The notes below the pieces were generated by a model. It was not told the origin of the DNA and searched no databases. It saw only the letters and a list, made by a program, of their open reading frames with translations. A stretch of 64,000 nt of DNA from Acidobacteriota bacterium. GTDB taxonomy: Bacteria > Acidobacteriota > UBA6911 > JACQSX01. Positions 1 to 9,308 of the stretch are shown here, piece after piece. The position numbers were made by a program, and so were the translations under genes. How positions within the stretch are numbered: the first letter of the stretch is position 1; each line of letters starts with the position of its first letter. Where the stretch lies: the NCBI GenBank assembly GCA_016211105.1, contig JACQSX010000010.1, forward strand, positions 276,913-340,912, written 5' to 3'.

Positions 1-2716
1 CAACATTCAACTGAGTGTGGCCGTCCAGAAGCAGGAAGTTACGGTGACGTCCGAAGCGCCGAGCTTGAGCTTGTCTCAAGAAGATAACTCCGGCGCGCTG
101 ATACTGAGGGGCGCTGACCTCGATGCACTGCCCGATGATCCCGACGATCTAGCCGACGCGTTGCAGGCGCTGGCTGGACCTTCCGCGGGACCCAATGGCG
201 GCCAATTCTATATCGACGGTTTTGAAAACAGCACACTTCCTCCCAAATCTTCCATACGGGAAATCCGAATTAACCAGAATCCTTTTTCCTCGGAATTTGA
301 TCGTCTGGGGTTCGGCCGGATAGAAATCCTTACCAAGCCGGGTACGGATAAGTTACGGGGCCAAGCCTCCGTGAATTTCAACGACGAGAGTCTGAATTCG
401 CGCAATCCGTTTGCTCCTAACCGCGCCCCGTTTCAGTCCAGGCAGGTTGGCGGAAATTTGAGCGGACCCATCCTCACCAAGAAGCTCTCTTTTTTCCTTG
501 ATTTTGAGCGCCGAGAGATCGATGAAAACGCGGTCATTAGCGCCAGAATCCTGGATAACGACCTCAACATTGTGCCTTTGAGTGAAGTCGTGATCACCCC
601 CCAGCGCCGGACCCGATTTTCTCCGCGGCTTGATTTCCAAATCAATGACAACCATACCTTGGTGACCCGCTACCATTTCCTCCAAATCGGCCAGGAGAAT
701 GAAGGAGTCGGTAATTTCTCGCTGCGTTCTCGCGCCTACGATACGTCCGTTCAGGAGCATGAGATCAACATCACGGAAACCGCCATCCTCAGCCCGCGGT
801 TGATTAACGAGACTCGCTTTGGGTATGAACGCAGAGAGAACGACCAGAACGGTGACAACGCCCTGCCTGGACTGCGCGTACTGGAAGCCTTTACGGGCGG
901 GGGTCCTCAGGTCGGCTTATCATCTAACGCCACGGCTCGCTGGGATCTCCAGAACTCCACGTCATGGAACCCGGGACGTCACTCGGTGAAAGTGGGCGGG
1001 CGTCTACGGGCAATCCGTGTTTCCAACGTGTCTCGCTCAAACTTTGGCGGGACATTCACGTTTGGTGGAGGACTGGCGCCTCAACTGGACGTCAATCACC
1101 AGGCGGTGACTGACGACGGCGGCCAGCCGGTGCTGGTGCCGATCACCAGTCTTGAGCGCTATCGCCGCACGCTCCTGTTCCAGGCATTGGGAAAAACGTC
1201 CGAAGAGATTCGGGCCTTTGGCGGCGGTGCGACGCAATTCTCCATGGCGGGCGGCGATCCGGAAGCCGATGTTACCCGAGTCGATTTCGGAGGTTTCATT
1301 CAAGATGACTGGCGTCTCCGGAATGATTTTCTGCTCTCTCTCGGTCTGCGTTACGAAGTTCAAAACAACATCAGCGATAAGCTGGACTTCGGTCCGCGTA
1401 TCGCCTTCGCCTGGTCCCCGGGGGCGGGTCCGAGGAGTCGACCCAAGACGGTGGTCCGGGGTGGCTTTGGGATCTTTTACGATCGGTTTGGCGAAAACTT
1501 CACCCTGGAGGCCGAGCGCTTCAATGGGGTTCGCCAACAGCAGTTTATTGTCAGCAACCCGGACTTTTTCCCCAGCGTACCGTCGATCGCGGACCTGGGA
1601 ACTGCTGCCGGCCCGCAAACAATCCGGCGCGTAGCGGGCGGCCTGCGATCCCCTTACTCCATGCAAACGGCGATTAGCGTGGAGCGGCAGTTGCCGCTGA
1701 ATTTTACCCTCACCGCCGCCTATATCAACATGCGCATGCAGCATGTTTTGTGGTCTCGCAATGTCAATGCTCCGCTGTCTGGAACTTTCCAGCCGAATGT
1801 TCTCGGCAGCGGAGCGCGTCCCTTCGGCAATGTGGGCAACATTTACGAATATCAGTCCAATGGTCGCATGAACCAGAACCAGTTAATTATTGGGCTCAAT
1901 AATAGGTTCAGCAGGGCCCTCACGCTCTTTGGCAACTACACCTGGAGCAAGGCGATGAGCAATTCGGATGGAGCATCCAGTTTTCCCGCTGATCCCTACA
2001 ATCTGAGCGCTGAATACGGACGCGCCAGCTTTGATGTCCGTCATCGCTTGGTCCTGGGGGGCTCAGTAGGCGCTCCGTGGGGCATCACCCTGAATCCGTT
2101 TATCATTGCGTCGTCCGGGCGACCTTTCAACATCACAATCGGGCGAGACACAAATGGCGATACCCTCTTTACGGAGCGTCCTGCTTTTACCACGGATCTT
2201 GATAAACCCGGGGTCATAGTCACGCCGTTCGGGGCGTTTGATCCAAATCCCGCGCCAGGTCAAGCCGTGATTCCGCGCAATTTCGGCGAAGGTCCCGGAT
2301 TCTTCCTCGTCACTTTGCGCATCAGTAAGACCTTTGGTTTTGGCGCTGTGCCTGAGAGAAATGCCGAGCCCACTCCTGCGTCGGGTGGGGCGCCGCCTCC
2401 GGGACGATGGGGGGGCGGAATGCCTGCCGGCGGCGCTCATGGTGGAGGCGGCGCGCGGGGTGGTTTTGGCAGATGGGGAGGACCTAGCGCCGGCGCCAAT
2501 AGCCGGTACAGCCTGACGTTCTCCATTCAAGCGCAGAACCTGTTCAATCACACGAATTTCGGACCCGTGATTGGCAACCTCAGCTCTCCCTTGTTTGGCC
2601 AGTCCAACTCGACCCTGGCAGGCTTTGGTTTTCGAGGGCATGCGGGTGGACTTGAAGGCGGGATGATGTCGGCCGGAAATCGCCGCTTCGAGTTGCAGTT
2701 GCGATTTAGCTTCTAG
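1..2716 (+). CDS. TonB-dependent receptor / Oar-like outer membrane protein, 5'-truncated by window edge
   Basis: ORF 17..2716 is open upstream to the window edge (NIQLSVAVQKQEVTVTSE...). Beta-barrel features include GFGRIEILTKPGTDKLRGQASVNF and QDDWRLRNDFLLSLGLRYE, with a C-terminal FELQLRFSF. Confidence 0.9.
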   Translation, partial: NIQLSVAVQKQEVTVTSEAPSLSLSQEDNSGALILRGADLDALPDDPDDLADALQALAGPSAGPNGGQFYIDGFENSTLPPKSSIREIRINQNPFSSEFDRLGFGRIEILTKPGTDKLRGQASVNFNDESLNSRNPFAPNRAPFQSRQVGGNLSGPILTKKLSFFLDFERREIDENAVISARILDNDLNIVPLSEVVITPQRRTRFSPRLDFQINDNHTLVTRYHFLQIGQENEGVGNFSLRSRAYDTSVQEHEINITETAILSPRLINETRFGYERRENDQNGDNALPGLRVLEAFTGGGPQVGLSSNATARWDLQNSTSWNPGRHSVKVGGRLRAIRVSNVSRSNFGGTFTFGGGLAPQLDVNHQAVTDDGGQPVLVPITSLERYRRTLLFQALGKTSEEIRAFGGGATQFSMAGGDPEADVTRVDFGGFIQDDWRLRNDFLLSLGLRYEVQNNISDKLDFGPRIAFAWSPGAGPRSRPKTVVRGGFGIFYDRFGENFTLEAERFNGVRQQQFIVSNPDFFPSVPSIADLGTAAGPQTIRRVAGGLRSPYSMQTAISVERQLPLNFTLTAAYINMRMQHVLWSRNVNAPLSGTFQPNVLGSGARPFGNVGNIYEYQSNGRMNQNQLIIGLNNRFSRALTLFGNYTWSKAMSNSDGASSFPADPYNLSAEYGRASFDVRHRLVLGGSVGAPWGITLNPFIIASSGRPFNITIGRDTNGDTLFTERPAFTTDLDKPGVIVTPFGAFDPNPAPGQAVIPRNFGEGPGFFLVTLRISKTFGFGAVPERNAEPTPASGGAPPPGRWGGGMPAGGAHGGGGARGGFGRWGGPSAGANSRYSLTFSIQAQNLFNHTNFGPVIGNLSSPLFGQSNSTLAGFGFRGHAGGLEGGMMSAGNRRFELQLRFSF

Positions 2717-2738
2717 CGAACACCCTGGATGTCGGGAA

Positions 2739-2766
2739 GTAGAGGCGCGATCTATCGCGTCTCTAC
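2739..2766. repeat. Dispersed hairpin repeat GTAGAGRCGC..GCGTCTCTAC (copy 1)
   Basis: GTAGAGGCGCGATCTATCGCGTCTCTAC, near-perfect 28-nt palindrome. Related palindromes at 22747, 23354, 39895 and 62703. Confidence 0.85.
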
Positions 2767-2790
2767 AAAGGGCAACCGAATTTTTTCACA

Positions 2791-2832
2791 CTCGCAACAA
2801 ACGTTATCGTATTTATGAATCGAGGTACTTAG
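2791..2832 (+). repeat. Solo copy of 42-nt terminal repeat
   Basis: CTCGCAACAAACGTTATCGTATTTATGAATCGAGGTACTTAG differs at only 4/42 positions from 22614..22655. Confidence 0.85.
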
Positions 2833-2852
2833 ATCCATGGTCCCGGAAGGTC

Positions 2853-3848
2853 TCATCGACGCGCTTCGTACGTCCAAATTTCCGCGTCTTGGTCTCCACG
2901 GTGTGGTACCGCCAAATACAATCGGTTCACTTCGGGAACAAAAACAGCAGTTCGTGCCCCGGGAGCGGTCTGAATTTTCGCGATCTCCTGATACTGGTCG
3001 GCCGAGTGCTGCTGAATTACATGAAGGAAACCTTCTCCGCAAGAAATATAAATGCGCCGCCGTACCGCATCGTAAAAGATGTCATCCGCGTCCCCTGCGA
3101 TGCTCACGCTGGTGATTACCTTGCCTGAGCTTGTGTCGAAGACAAACATCGTCGCGGGATGGCGGCATCCCACAAAAAGGCGGTGGTTCCCCTCATCGAA
3201 GGCCATCGAGTAGTTGCCCTGAGCGTTCACTTCCCATTTTGACATGATCGCGCTTCGCTTTCGGTCGATCACCACAACTTGTCTTTCATCCGGGATGTTG
3301 ACGAAAATCTTTGGCCCCAAGCTTTCCAATTGAAAAGACTCCGGATGACCGTTCAGCTTGATATCTCCTTTGTGTTTGCCGCTGCCCGCATCCACGATCC
3401 CCAGCGCTCCCTGACCATAACCGATGTAAATCAGTCTCCTGATGGGGTCGTAGCGAATATTATCGGAGTCCTCAGATAGCCGTATTATTTGAGTCAATTG
3501 GAAGGACTCCCCATCGAAGACCCTGCAGGTGCTGTCGCGCCCGCTCGTCACGAAGATTCTGTTGAATGTCGCGACGTAACAGACTCCGCGTGGCTCTTGC
3601 AGCCCCCCGATACTGCGGATCCATCGGCCCGTGCTGAAGTCAAGAACCTCTAAAGTGTTATTCCCCAGCGCTGCGACAAACAATCGCCTGCCCTGTGCGT
3701 CTGCGGCCAGGTGGTCGATGCGGCCCTGGACATGCGGTATGGCAATCTTATCCACCAGTTGCAGCGGGGGGCCCTCGCTGCGCTGGGCTTGGCTGACAGT
3801 CGCGATTGCGGCAACTACTGCCAAGATTAGAGTCCATACGTGCTTCAT
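2853..3848 (-). CDS. Secreted YVTN/NHL-type beta-propeller protein
   Basis: Signal peptide MKHVWTLILAVVAAIATVSQAQ after a ggaga RBS; repeated propeller strands (GRRLFVAALGNNTLEVLDFSTGR, NRIFVTSGRDSTCRVFDGES). The longer ORF to 3920 is probably over-extended. Confidence 0.8.
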   Translation of the reverse strand: MKHVWTLILAVVAAIATVSQAQRSEGPPLQLVDKIAIPHVQGRIDHLAADAQGRRLFVAALGNNTLEVLDFSTGRWIRSIGGLQEPRGVCYVATFNRIFVTSGRDSTCRVFDGESFQLTQIIRLSEDSDNIRYDPIRRLIYIGYGQGALGIVDAGSGKHKGDIKLNGHPESFQLESLGPKIFVNIPDERQVVVIDRKRSAIMSKWEVNAQGNYSMAFDEGNHRLFVGCRHPATMFVFDTSSGKVITSVSIAGDADDIFYDAVRRRIYISCGEGFLHVIQQHSADQYQEIAKIQTAPGARTAVFVPEVNRLYLAVPHRGDQDAEIWTYEARR

Positions 3849-4019
3849 GAGATCTCCTTTCCCGTAGTGCAGTGTTAAATGCTCTTCGACCTCGTCAAGC
3901 CGAGTGGTAATCTCGTGCACGTCCTCCCTCTTTAAATATATTTGTGAGCGGCGAGTGTCTTGACACCAGTCTACTCCTACGCAACGGAGCTATCATGCCC
4001 AAAATTTTCTCTGTCCTTT

Positions 4020-5759
4020 TTACGCAATTGGCAACTGAAATATAAATGTACTCCCCTCGTTCGGTCTGCTTTCGACTTCGATGGTGCCACCATGCAATTG
4101 CACCAGGTGCTTCACAATAGACAAACCTAGGCCGGTTCCGCCCATTTCGCGGCTGCGGGACTTATCCACACGGTAGAAACGCTCGAAGATTCGCGGCAGG
4201 TCTTCTGCGGGAATTCCAATGCCGGTGTCTTTGATGGCGACACGAATTTTGCCTTCGTTCTTATGGATTTTGACATCGACCGATCCGCCCTCGGGTGTGT
4301 ATTTGATTGCATTGTCCAGCAGGTTATAAAAAACCTGTTCCAGTCCTCGCCGATTTCCTTGAACCGTGACTTCAGGATCGGAAACCAAAGAGCATTTCAG
4401 CTTCTTGTCCGCCAACGAGTTGTGCATTGAAGTCAGAACTGACTGAGCCACTTCTCTAAGATCGAGCGTCTCTCGTTCAAGAGTCTCACGCCTGGATTCC
4501 AGGGAAGAGAGCTGCAAGAGATCGTTGATCAGGGCTGATAACCGCGTGGCATTCTTATAGATGATGGAGTGAAACTCGTGTCGAGTGCGCTCATCCAGAT
4601 CCGCTTCTGACAAAAGCGTCTCGGCGTATCCCCGAATGGAAGTCAGCGGAGTGCGAAGCTCATGCGACACATTGGCGACGAAGTCCTTGCGCAAATTTTC
4701 CAGTCTTCGCAGTTCTGTTACGTCCTGAAACACCACGACCACGCCACTGACGCTGCTTTCCTTTAGGATTGGGTACAGGTTCACCGATACATCCTTGCGC
4801 AATGCCTGCAGTTCAAGTTCTAATTTCTGACTTCTTTTTGCCGTCACCGCGTGATGCATCGCTTTTTCCAGTTCCAACTGACGGACAACTTCGATCATCT
4901 TGCGCCCCTGGACCTGGCCGGGCAGATCCAGCATTTGCCGGCAGGCCGGATTGATAAACTCAACGTTTCCGTGTGGATCCATCATCAATACACCCTCGCC
5001 CATACCTTCCAGGATCGTCCGAAGCCGTTGCCTTTCTGCGGCGTTGTGCTGAAGTTGGGATACAAGCCTGTCGGTCATTTGATTCAACGCCCGGCCGAGT
5101 ACTTGCAACTCTAGCGGCCCCTTCATCGTCGTTCGGGCCTGGAGGTCCCCGGAGGCGACCGTTTTGGCTGTCTTAGCCATGGCTGCGGCGGATCTGGATA
5201 TCCCATGAGAGAGCAGATAGGCGAGCACGATGGAGGCAAGAAAAGCAAGGAAGCTGAGCCAATAGATAACGTGGCGGACTTCTTCCCTGGCGTCTTGGAT
5301 CACGGAAAATTCCAACGAAAGGCGTACGATGCCGGTCCCCCCTTGGTAGGTCCGAAATGGCACCGCCACATATACCATATCCCTGCCCAACGTGTTGCTG
5401 TGGCGAACCGACTGCCCGAAACCGCTGCGGCGCGCCTGCTGAACCTCAGGCCGAGCGTTGTGATTTTCCATGCGCGTGCTATCGGCGGAATTATCTCCTA
5501 CGACTTGTCCATCGGGTGAGATGATCGTGACTCTTCTTCCGAGCAGAGACCCAATTCTGTTCGCGAACTCCCGCATCTGCAAATCAGAGCCCGATGTCTC
5601 CAGCGAATTCTTGATCAGCAATGCTTCTTGTTTCAGCTCTTTGGAAAATTGCTCCACCAGGTATGGCTGCAATCGTCCCGGCAGTAAGACGTCAAGTGAA
5701 ATCAGCAACATCGCAGAGATCGCAAGCACTACTGAAAAAACTTGAAGCCGCAGCGTCAT
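4020..5759 (-). CDS. phoR: PhoR-like membrane sensor histidine kinase (TM-HAMP-PAS-HisKA-HATPase)
   Basis: H-box FVANVSHELRTPLTSIRGYAETL, N-box NLLDNAIKYTPEGG, G-boxes DTGIGIP/GGTGLGLSIVKHLV. ATGA overlap with the upstream response regulator supports start 5759. Confidence 0.88.
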   Translation of the reverse strand: MTLRLQVFSVVLAISAMLLISLDVLLPGRLQPYLVEQFSKELKQEALLIKNSLETSGSDLQMREFANRIGSLLGRRVTIISPDGQVVGDNSADSTRMENHNARPEVQQARRSGFGQSVRHSNTLGRDMVYVAVPFRTYQGGTGIVRLSLEFSVIQDAREEVRHVIYWLSFLAFLASIVLAYLLSHGISRSAAAMAKTAKTVASGDLQARTTMKGPLELQVLGRALNQMTDRLVSQLQHNAAERQRLRTILEGMGEGVLMMDPHGNVEFINPACRQMLDLPGQVQGRKMIEVVRQLELEKAMHHAVTAKRSQKLELELQALRKDVSVNLYPILKESSVSGVVVVFQDVTELRRLENLRKDFVANVSHELRTPLTSIRGYAETLLSEADLDERTRHEFHSIIYKNATRLSALINDLLQLSSLESRRETLERETLDLREVAQSVLTSMHNSLADKKLKCSLVSDPEVTVQGNRRGLEQVFYNLLDNAIKYTPEGGSVDVKIHKNEGKIRVAIKDTGIGIPAEDLPRIFERFYRVDKSRSREMGGTGLGLSIVKHLVQLHGGTIEVESRPNEGSTFIFQLPIA

Positions 5760-6454
5760 ATGTCTTCCGATTCGGCTTCCCGAAAACGGTACCCGACGCC
5801 GCGCACCGTCTCGATCCATTCCCCTAAGGTCCCCAACTTGTTGCGCAGCCGCTGGATATGCGTGTCAACAGTGCGAGTTCCACCCTCGTATCGATATCCC
5901 CAAACCTCCGAGAGCAAATCCTCCCTTCGCGCAACCTTGCCGCGTTGTCGGCTCAAATATTCCAACAACTTGAATTCAATGAGAGTGAGATCAACGGCTT
6001 GGTTGTGCAAATAGACCCGATGGCTGTCGGAATCAATGGTCAGCGGCCCGAGGACCAGGGGAGCGCGCGAAGGTCCCCGGCCCTCCATGCGCCGCAGAAT
6101 CGCCCGCACTCGCAACACCAGCTCTCGCGGGCTGAAAGGTTTGGACACGTAGTCGTCAGCTCCCAGCTCCAGACCAAGAATGCGGTCCCTCTCGCCACTT
6201 CTGGCCGTGAGAATCAAAACGGGAAGGTCTTGGGTTGCCTCCTGGAGCTTGAGTCGCTTGCAGATCTCAATGCCATCCATGTCGGGCAGCATGAGATCGA
6301 GAATCACGAGTGAAGGTCGACTTTTGCGAATGGATTCCAGCGCGGTGAACGCCTGGTGACAGACATCGGTGTGAAAGCCGGCGCGTGAAAGATGGAAACC
6401 GATTAATTCAGCGATGTCCTTCTCGTCCTCGACAATCAGGATGCGATTTGCCAT
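5756..6454 (-). CDS. phoB: OmpR/PhoB-family response regulator
   Basis: Receiver domain ILIVEDEKDIAELI..LVILDLMLPDMDG..ADDYVSKPFSPRELVLRVRA and winged helix C-terminus RTVDTHIQRLRNKLG..IETVRGVGYRF. Confidence 0.88.
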   Translation of the reverse strand: MANRILIVEDEKDIAELIGFHLSRAGFHTDVCHQAFTALESIRKSRPSLVILDLMLPDMDGIEICKRLKLQEATQDLPVLILTARSGERDRILGLELGADDYVSKPFSPRELVLRVRAILRRMEGRGPSRAPLVLGPLTIDSDSHRVYLHNQAVDLTLIEFKLLEYLSRQRGKVARREDLLSEVWGYRYEGGTRTVDTHIQRLRNKLGTLGEWIETVRGVGYRFREAESEDI

Positions 6455-6595
6455 TGTCCCGAAAATGCAGAGCGCTGGGATCGGTTTGCCGTAATCGCAG
6501 TGTCTTCTTAACCGATCTTACCAAATTCATTCTAGCTTTATGTCAAACCTGCGCAAAAACAGTTGGCTTTCTGAAAAGAAGAAAGAGCTGATTGA

Positions 6596-6853
6596 CTACG
6601 ATCTCTTCAAGATATCGTGGGTTCCGATCCTCATAAGGACGAATGCATCATCGATGATTTGGAAGGTGAAACGGTAATTCTTGGCAACCCTGGCTTCCCA
6701 GACGTTCTGGAAACCCTCCATCTTTCTGATTCTCAAAGAGCGGTGGCGGGGATTGTCCAGAAGTAACCTGAGCTGCTTGTCGGTGCGGCGCTGGATTTCA
6801 GCAGGCAAACCTGCGTAATCGCGCAGGAACCGTGGCCCATACACGATTCTCAT
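6596..6853 (-). CDS. RelE/ParE-family toxin
   Basis: 85 aa, MRIVYGPRFLRDYAGLPAEIQRRTDKQLRLLL..RSLRIRKMEG..WEARVAKNYRFTFQI; 4-nt overlap with the upstream antitoxin gene. Confidence 0.82.
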   Translation of the reverse strand: MRIVYGPRFLRDYAGLPAEIQRRTDKQLRLLLDNPRHRSLRIRKMEGFQNVWEARVAKNYRFTFQIIDDAFVLMRIGTHDILKRS

Positions 6854-7332
6854 GCTTTTGCCCTAAGATGCTTCGCTCCCTCATGAAGGCTGGCAATAAG
6901 CTCCTCGGCGTTTGTAAAAGGCCCGACCCTTTTGCCTGCCTTCAATTCTGTTGCAGCTTCCCGTTCCCCCTTCTGCCACTCCTCGGTCCACCACCAGATC
7001 TGGTCCTTGTCGATCAGTGCGGTCTTTGCTGCGATCTTTGCTTCTTCCAGAGTTAGGCCTTCCGACCGGATGGGCTCTTTCCTGATCTTCTCAATCTTCT
7101 TTTTGGCCTTCATTAGAATGTTCTGTTCGCGAGCAGTCAGTCTTGCCGCTGGAGCCTTTTCTGTCAGGCGCTTTGGGACAAGCACGATTTTGCCCCTTTC
7201 CACTTCCGCCTCAAGCAGATCACCCACTTCCAGGTTGAGGTCGTCAAAGACTTCCTTGGGAATGGTGATCTGATGCTTGGGGCCGACTTTGGTCGTAGCC
7301 ACCAGCGTCCTCCTTGGTTGGGTGCTAGTCAC
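6850..7332 (-). CDS. AbrB/MazE (SpoVT)-type antitoxin with C-terminal extension
   Basis: N-terminal swapped-hairpin motif TKVGPKHQITIPKEVFDDLNLEVGDLLEAEVERGKIVLVPK; C-terminal IDKDQIWWWTEEWQKGEREA; overlaps the toxin gene. Confidence 0.82.
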   Translation of the reverse strand: MTSTQPRRTLVATTKVGPKHQITIPKEVFDDLNLEVGDLLEAEVERGKIVLVPKRLTEKAPAARLTAREQNILMKAKKKIEKIRKEPIRSEGLTLEEAKIAAKTALIDKDQIWWWTEEWQKGEREAATELKAGKRVGPFTNAEELIASLHEGAKHLRAKA

Positions 7333-7372
7333 TAAATCTTTGATGAGAGGTTTTTAAACACAATATTCTTAC

Positions 7373-7389
7373 TTCCTTACTGTAAGGAA
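7373..7389. promoter_or_regulatory. 17-bp perfect palindrome upstream of the TA operon, candidate operator
   Basis: TTCCTTAC-T-GTAAGGAA, about 40 bp upstream of the antitoxin start. Confidence 0.45.
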
Positions 7390-7615
7390 TACTAACCGCC
7401 AAGAGAAATGTTGTCAAGTCTAGGTCGATTGAGTGTTGCAAGCGAATAGAAATTTCCTCCTTTGATTGAGAGCAACCACAGTGGTTCTCTTTTGATCAAG
7501 GGGGAAGGATAACCGGTAATAGGGCCTGTGCGAAGGTGGGAAGCTGGCGTCGCACCTCTCAATCATTCGGGTTAAATCCGCAAGACCGCCTGACCCACCT
7601 TGTCGTTACCTGTGC

Positions 7616-8884
7616 TTATATCTCCGTTCCGTCGGGCAATACCGCGCCCTTGGGAATCACCGCGATCCCGTCACGGATGTAGTAGTTAGGACCCTCGCAG
7701 TCGGCAGAGTGCGAGTGATCGCGGATTTTCACGCCCTCTCCAATTCTGGCGTCTTTATCAATAATGGCGTTCTGAATGTTGCAATCTTTACCGATCCCCA
7801 TTCGGATCTTGGTGTGACGATCGGGTCTTTCGTAATAATCCGCTCCCATTAACAAAGTCCTTCGCAAGTTGGCGCCCTCTGCAATCACAGATCTTACTCC
7901 CAGAACGCTTTGCTCGATGGAGGAACCGCTGACGATACAACCGTCTGAAATGATGGACCGCAACACTTTACAACTGTGAATCCTGGATGGGGGCAGAAAA
8001 CGCGGATGTGTGAAAATCGGCGCCTTGGTGTCAAACAGGTCGAAGCATGGAATGTCCTCCGTCAAATCCAGATGGGCCTGAAAAAAACTCTTAATGGTAC
8101 CGATGTCTTCCCAGTATCCATCGAACGGGTAAGCAAACGCCCTAAAACTGCCGATTGCGCTCGGGATGATGTCATGACCAAAGTCCACCATTTTCGAGTC
8201 CCGCAATAACTGGTCCAAGATGCTCTGTTCAAACAGATAAATACCCATCGAGGCCAAAATGCTTTTACCAGGAGCCGTTATTCCAAAGCGCCTCATGAAG
8301 GCGGCAGGAGATTGCATCTGTTCGATATCCTTCCTGTCCTGGGGTTTCTCACGGAAGGAGACAATTTGTCCCCGCTCATCGACCTTCAAAACTCCGAAAG
8401 ATGACGCGCGCGACACAGGTATGGGGAGAACCGCCACGCTGATGTCTGCTCTGTTCGCAATATGTTGAGTATGTAAGAGTCTGTAATCCATCCGGTAGAG
8501 CTGATCTCCGGAAAGAATCAGGATGTGCTTGGGATCCTCAGAAAGAATATGTGTTAAGGTCTGACGTACGGCGTCGGCGGTTCCCTGGAACCATTCCAGG
8601 TTTTCCATTGTCTGCTCGGCCGCCAATATCTCCACGAATCCGCGAGAGAAAATACCAAGATTATAGGTTTGGGCGATGTGGCGGTTTAGAGACGCCGAGT
8701 TGAACTGGGTCAAAACAAAGATTCGGGAGACCTCCGAATGGATGCAGTTACTAATGGGAAGATCAACGATCCGATACTTTCCAGCGAAGGGAACTGCCGG
8801 TTTGGATCGCACCAGGGTCAGTGGCAATAAACGGGTTCCCCTTCCTCCACCCAGCACGACTCCAACAACATCTCGCATGGTCAC
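7616..8884 (-). CDS. glgC: Glucose-1-phosphate adenylyltransferase
   Basis: VVLGGGRGTRLLPLTLVRSKPAVPFAGKYRIVDLPISNCIHS, LSGDQLYRMDY, VDFGHDIIP, DGYWEDIGTIKSF. GTG 8884 or ATG 8878 start. Confidence 0.95.
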   Translation of the reverse strand: MTMRDVVGVVLGGGRGTRLLPLTLVRSKPAVPFAGKYRIVDLPISNCIHSEVSRIFVLTQFNSASLNRHIAQTYNLGIFSRGFVEILAAEQTMENLEWFQGTADAVRQTLTHILSEDPKHILILSGDQLYRMDYRLLHTQHIANRADISVAVLPIPVSRASSFGVLKVDERGQIVSFREKPQDRKDIEQMQSPAAFMRRFGITAPGKSILASMGIYLFEQSILDQLLRDSKMVDFGHDIIPSAIGSFRAFAYPFDGYWEDIGTIKSFFQAHLDLTEDIPCFDLFDTKAPIFTHPRFLPPSRIHSCKVLRSIISDGCIVSGSSIEQSVLGVRSVIAEGANLRRTLLMGADYYERPDRHTKIRMGIGKDCNIQNAIIDKDARIGEGVKIRDHSHSADCEGPNYYIRDGIAVIPKGAVLPDGTEI

Positions 8885-9159
8885 AGTTTTGCCGGCAGTT
8901 TCTTGACGCTCGTTTCGATCGGATTACGCGCGGCTCGAAGCTGCTCCATCGCCTTCTCCCTAGGATCCGGCATATCCCGGTTCTCACGTTGCTTGGCGCG
9001 CGCGCAATGCTCGTGATCCTGGCGCCCTATGATAATGCCAAAGTCATAACAGAAGAATCGAAACTCCACCCCCAGTCACAATGTAACCAAAGCTTAAGCT
9101 CTTGTTAAGGATTCCGTGACATGGGTCTGAACAGATCTCCTTTCGTAATCTTTGCAGAG

Positions 9160-9190
9160 TTGTGACGAGATTGTGACATAGAGTTGTTAC
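9160..9190 (+). promoter_or_regulatory. Candidate Pho-box-like direct repeats upstream of pstS
   Basis: TTGTGAC at 9160 and 9171 (11-bp spacing, like the Pho box architecture) plus TTGTTAC at 9184. Confidence 0.4.
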
Positions 9191-9308
9191 ACTACCCGAT
9201 GATGGCCTGTTTTCTGGCGGCTCAAGTCCGGTTTTCGAAGCATCTCGTATTCTTGCAGCTTTGGTACCCTGGGCGGACGACTCCCTCAACAACAGGAGGC
9301 TTTTAAGG

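Noticed and set aside
1037-1744. 235-aa minus-strand ORF
   Set aside because: Shadow ORF antisense to the TonB-dependent receptor.
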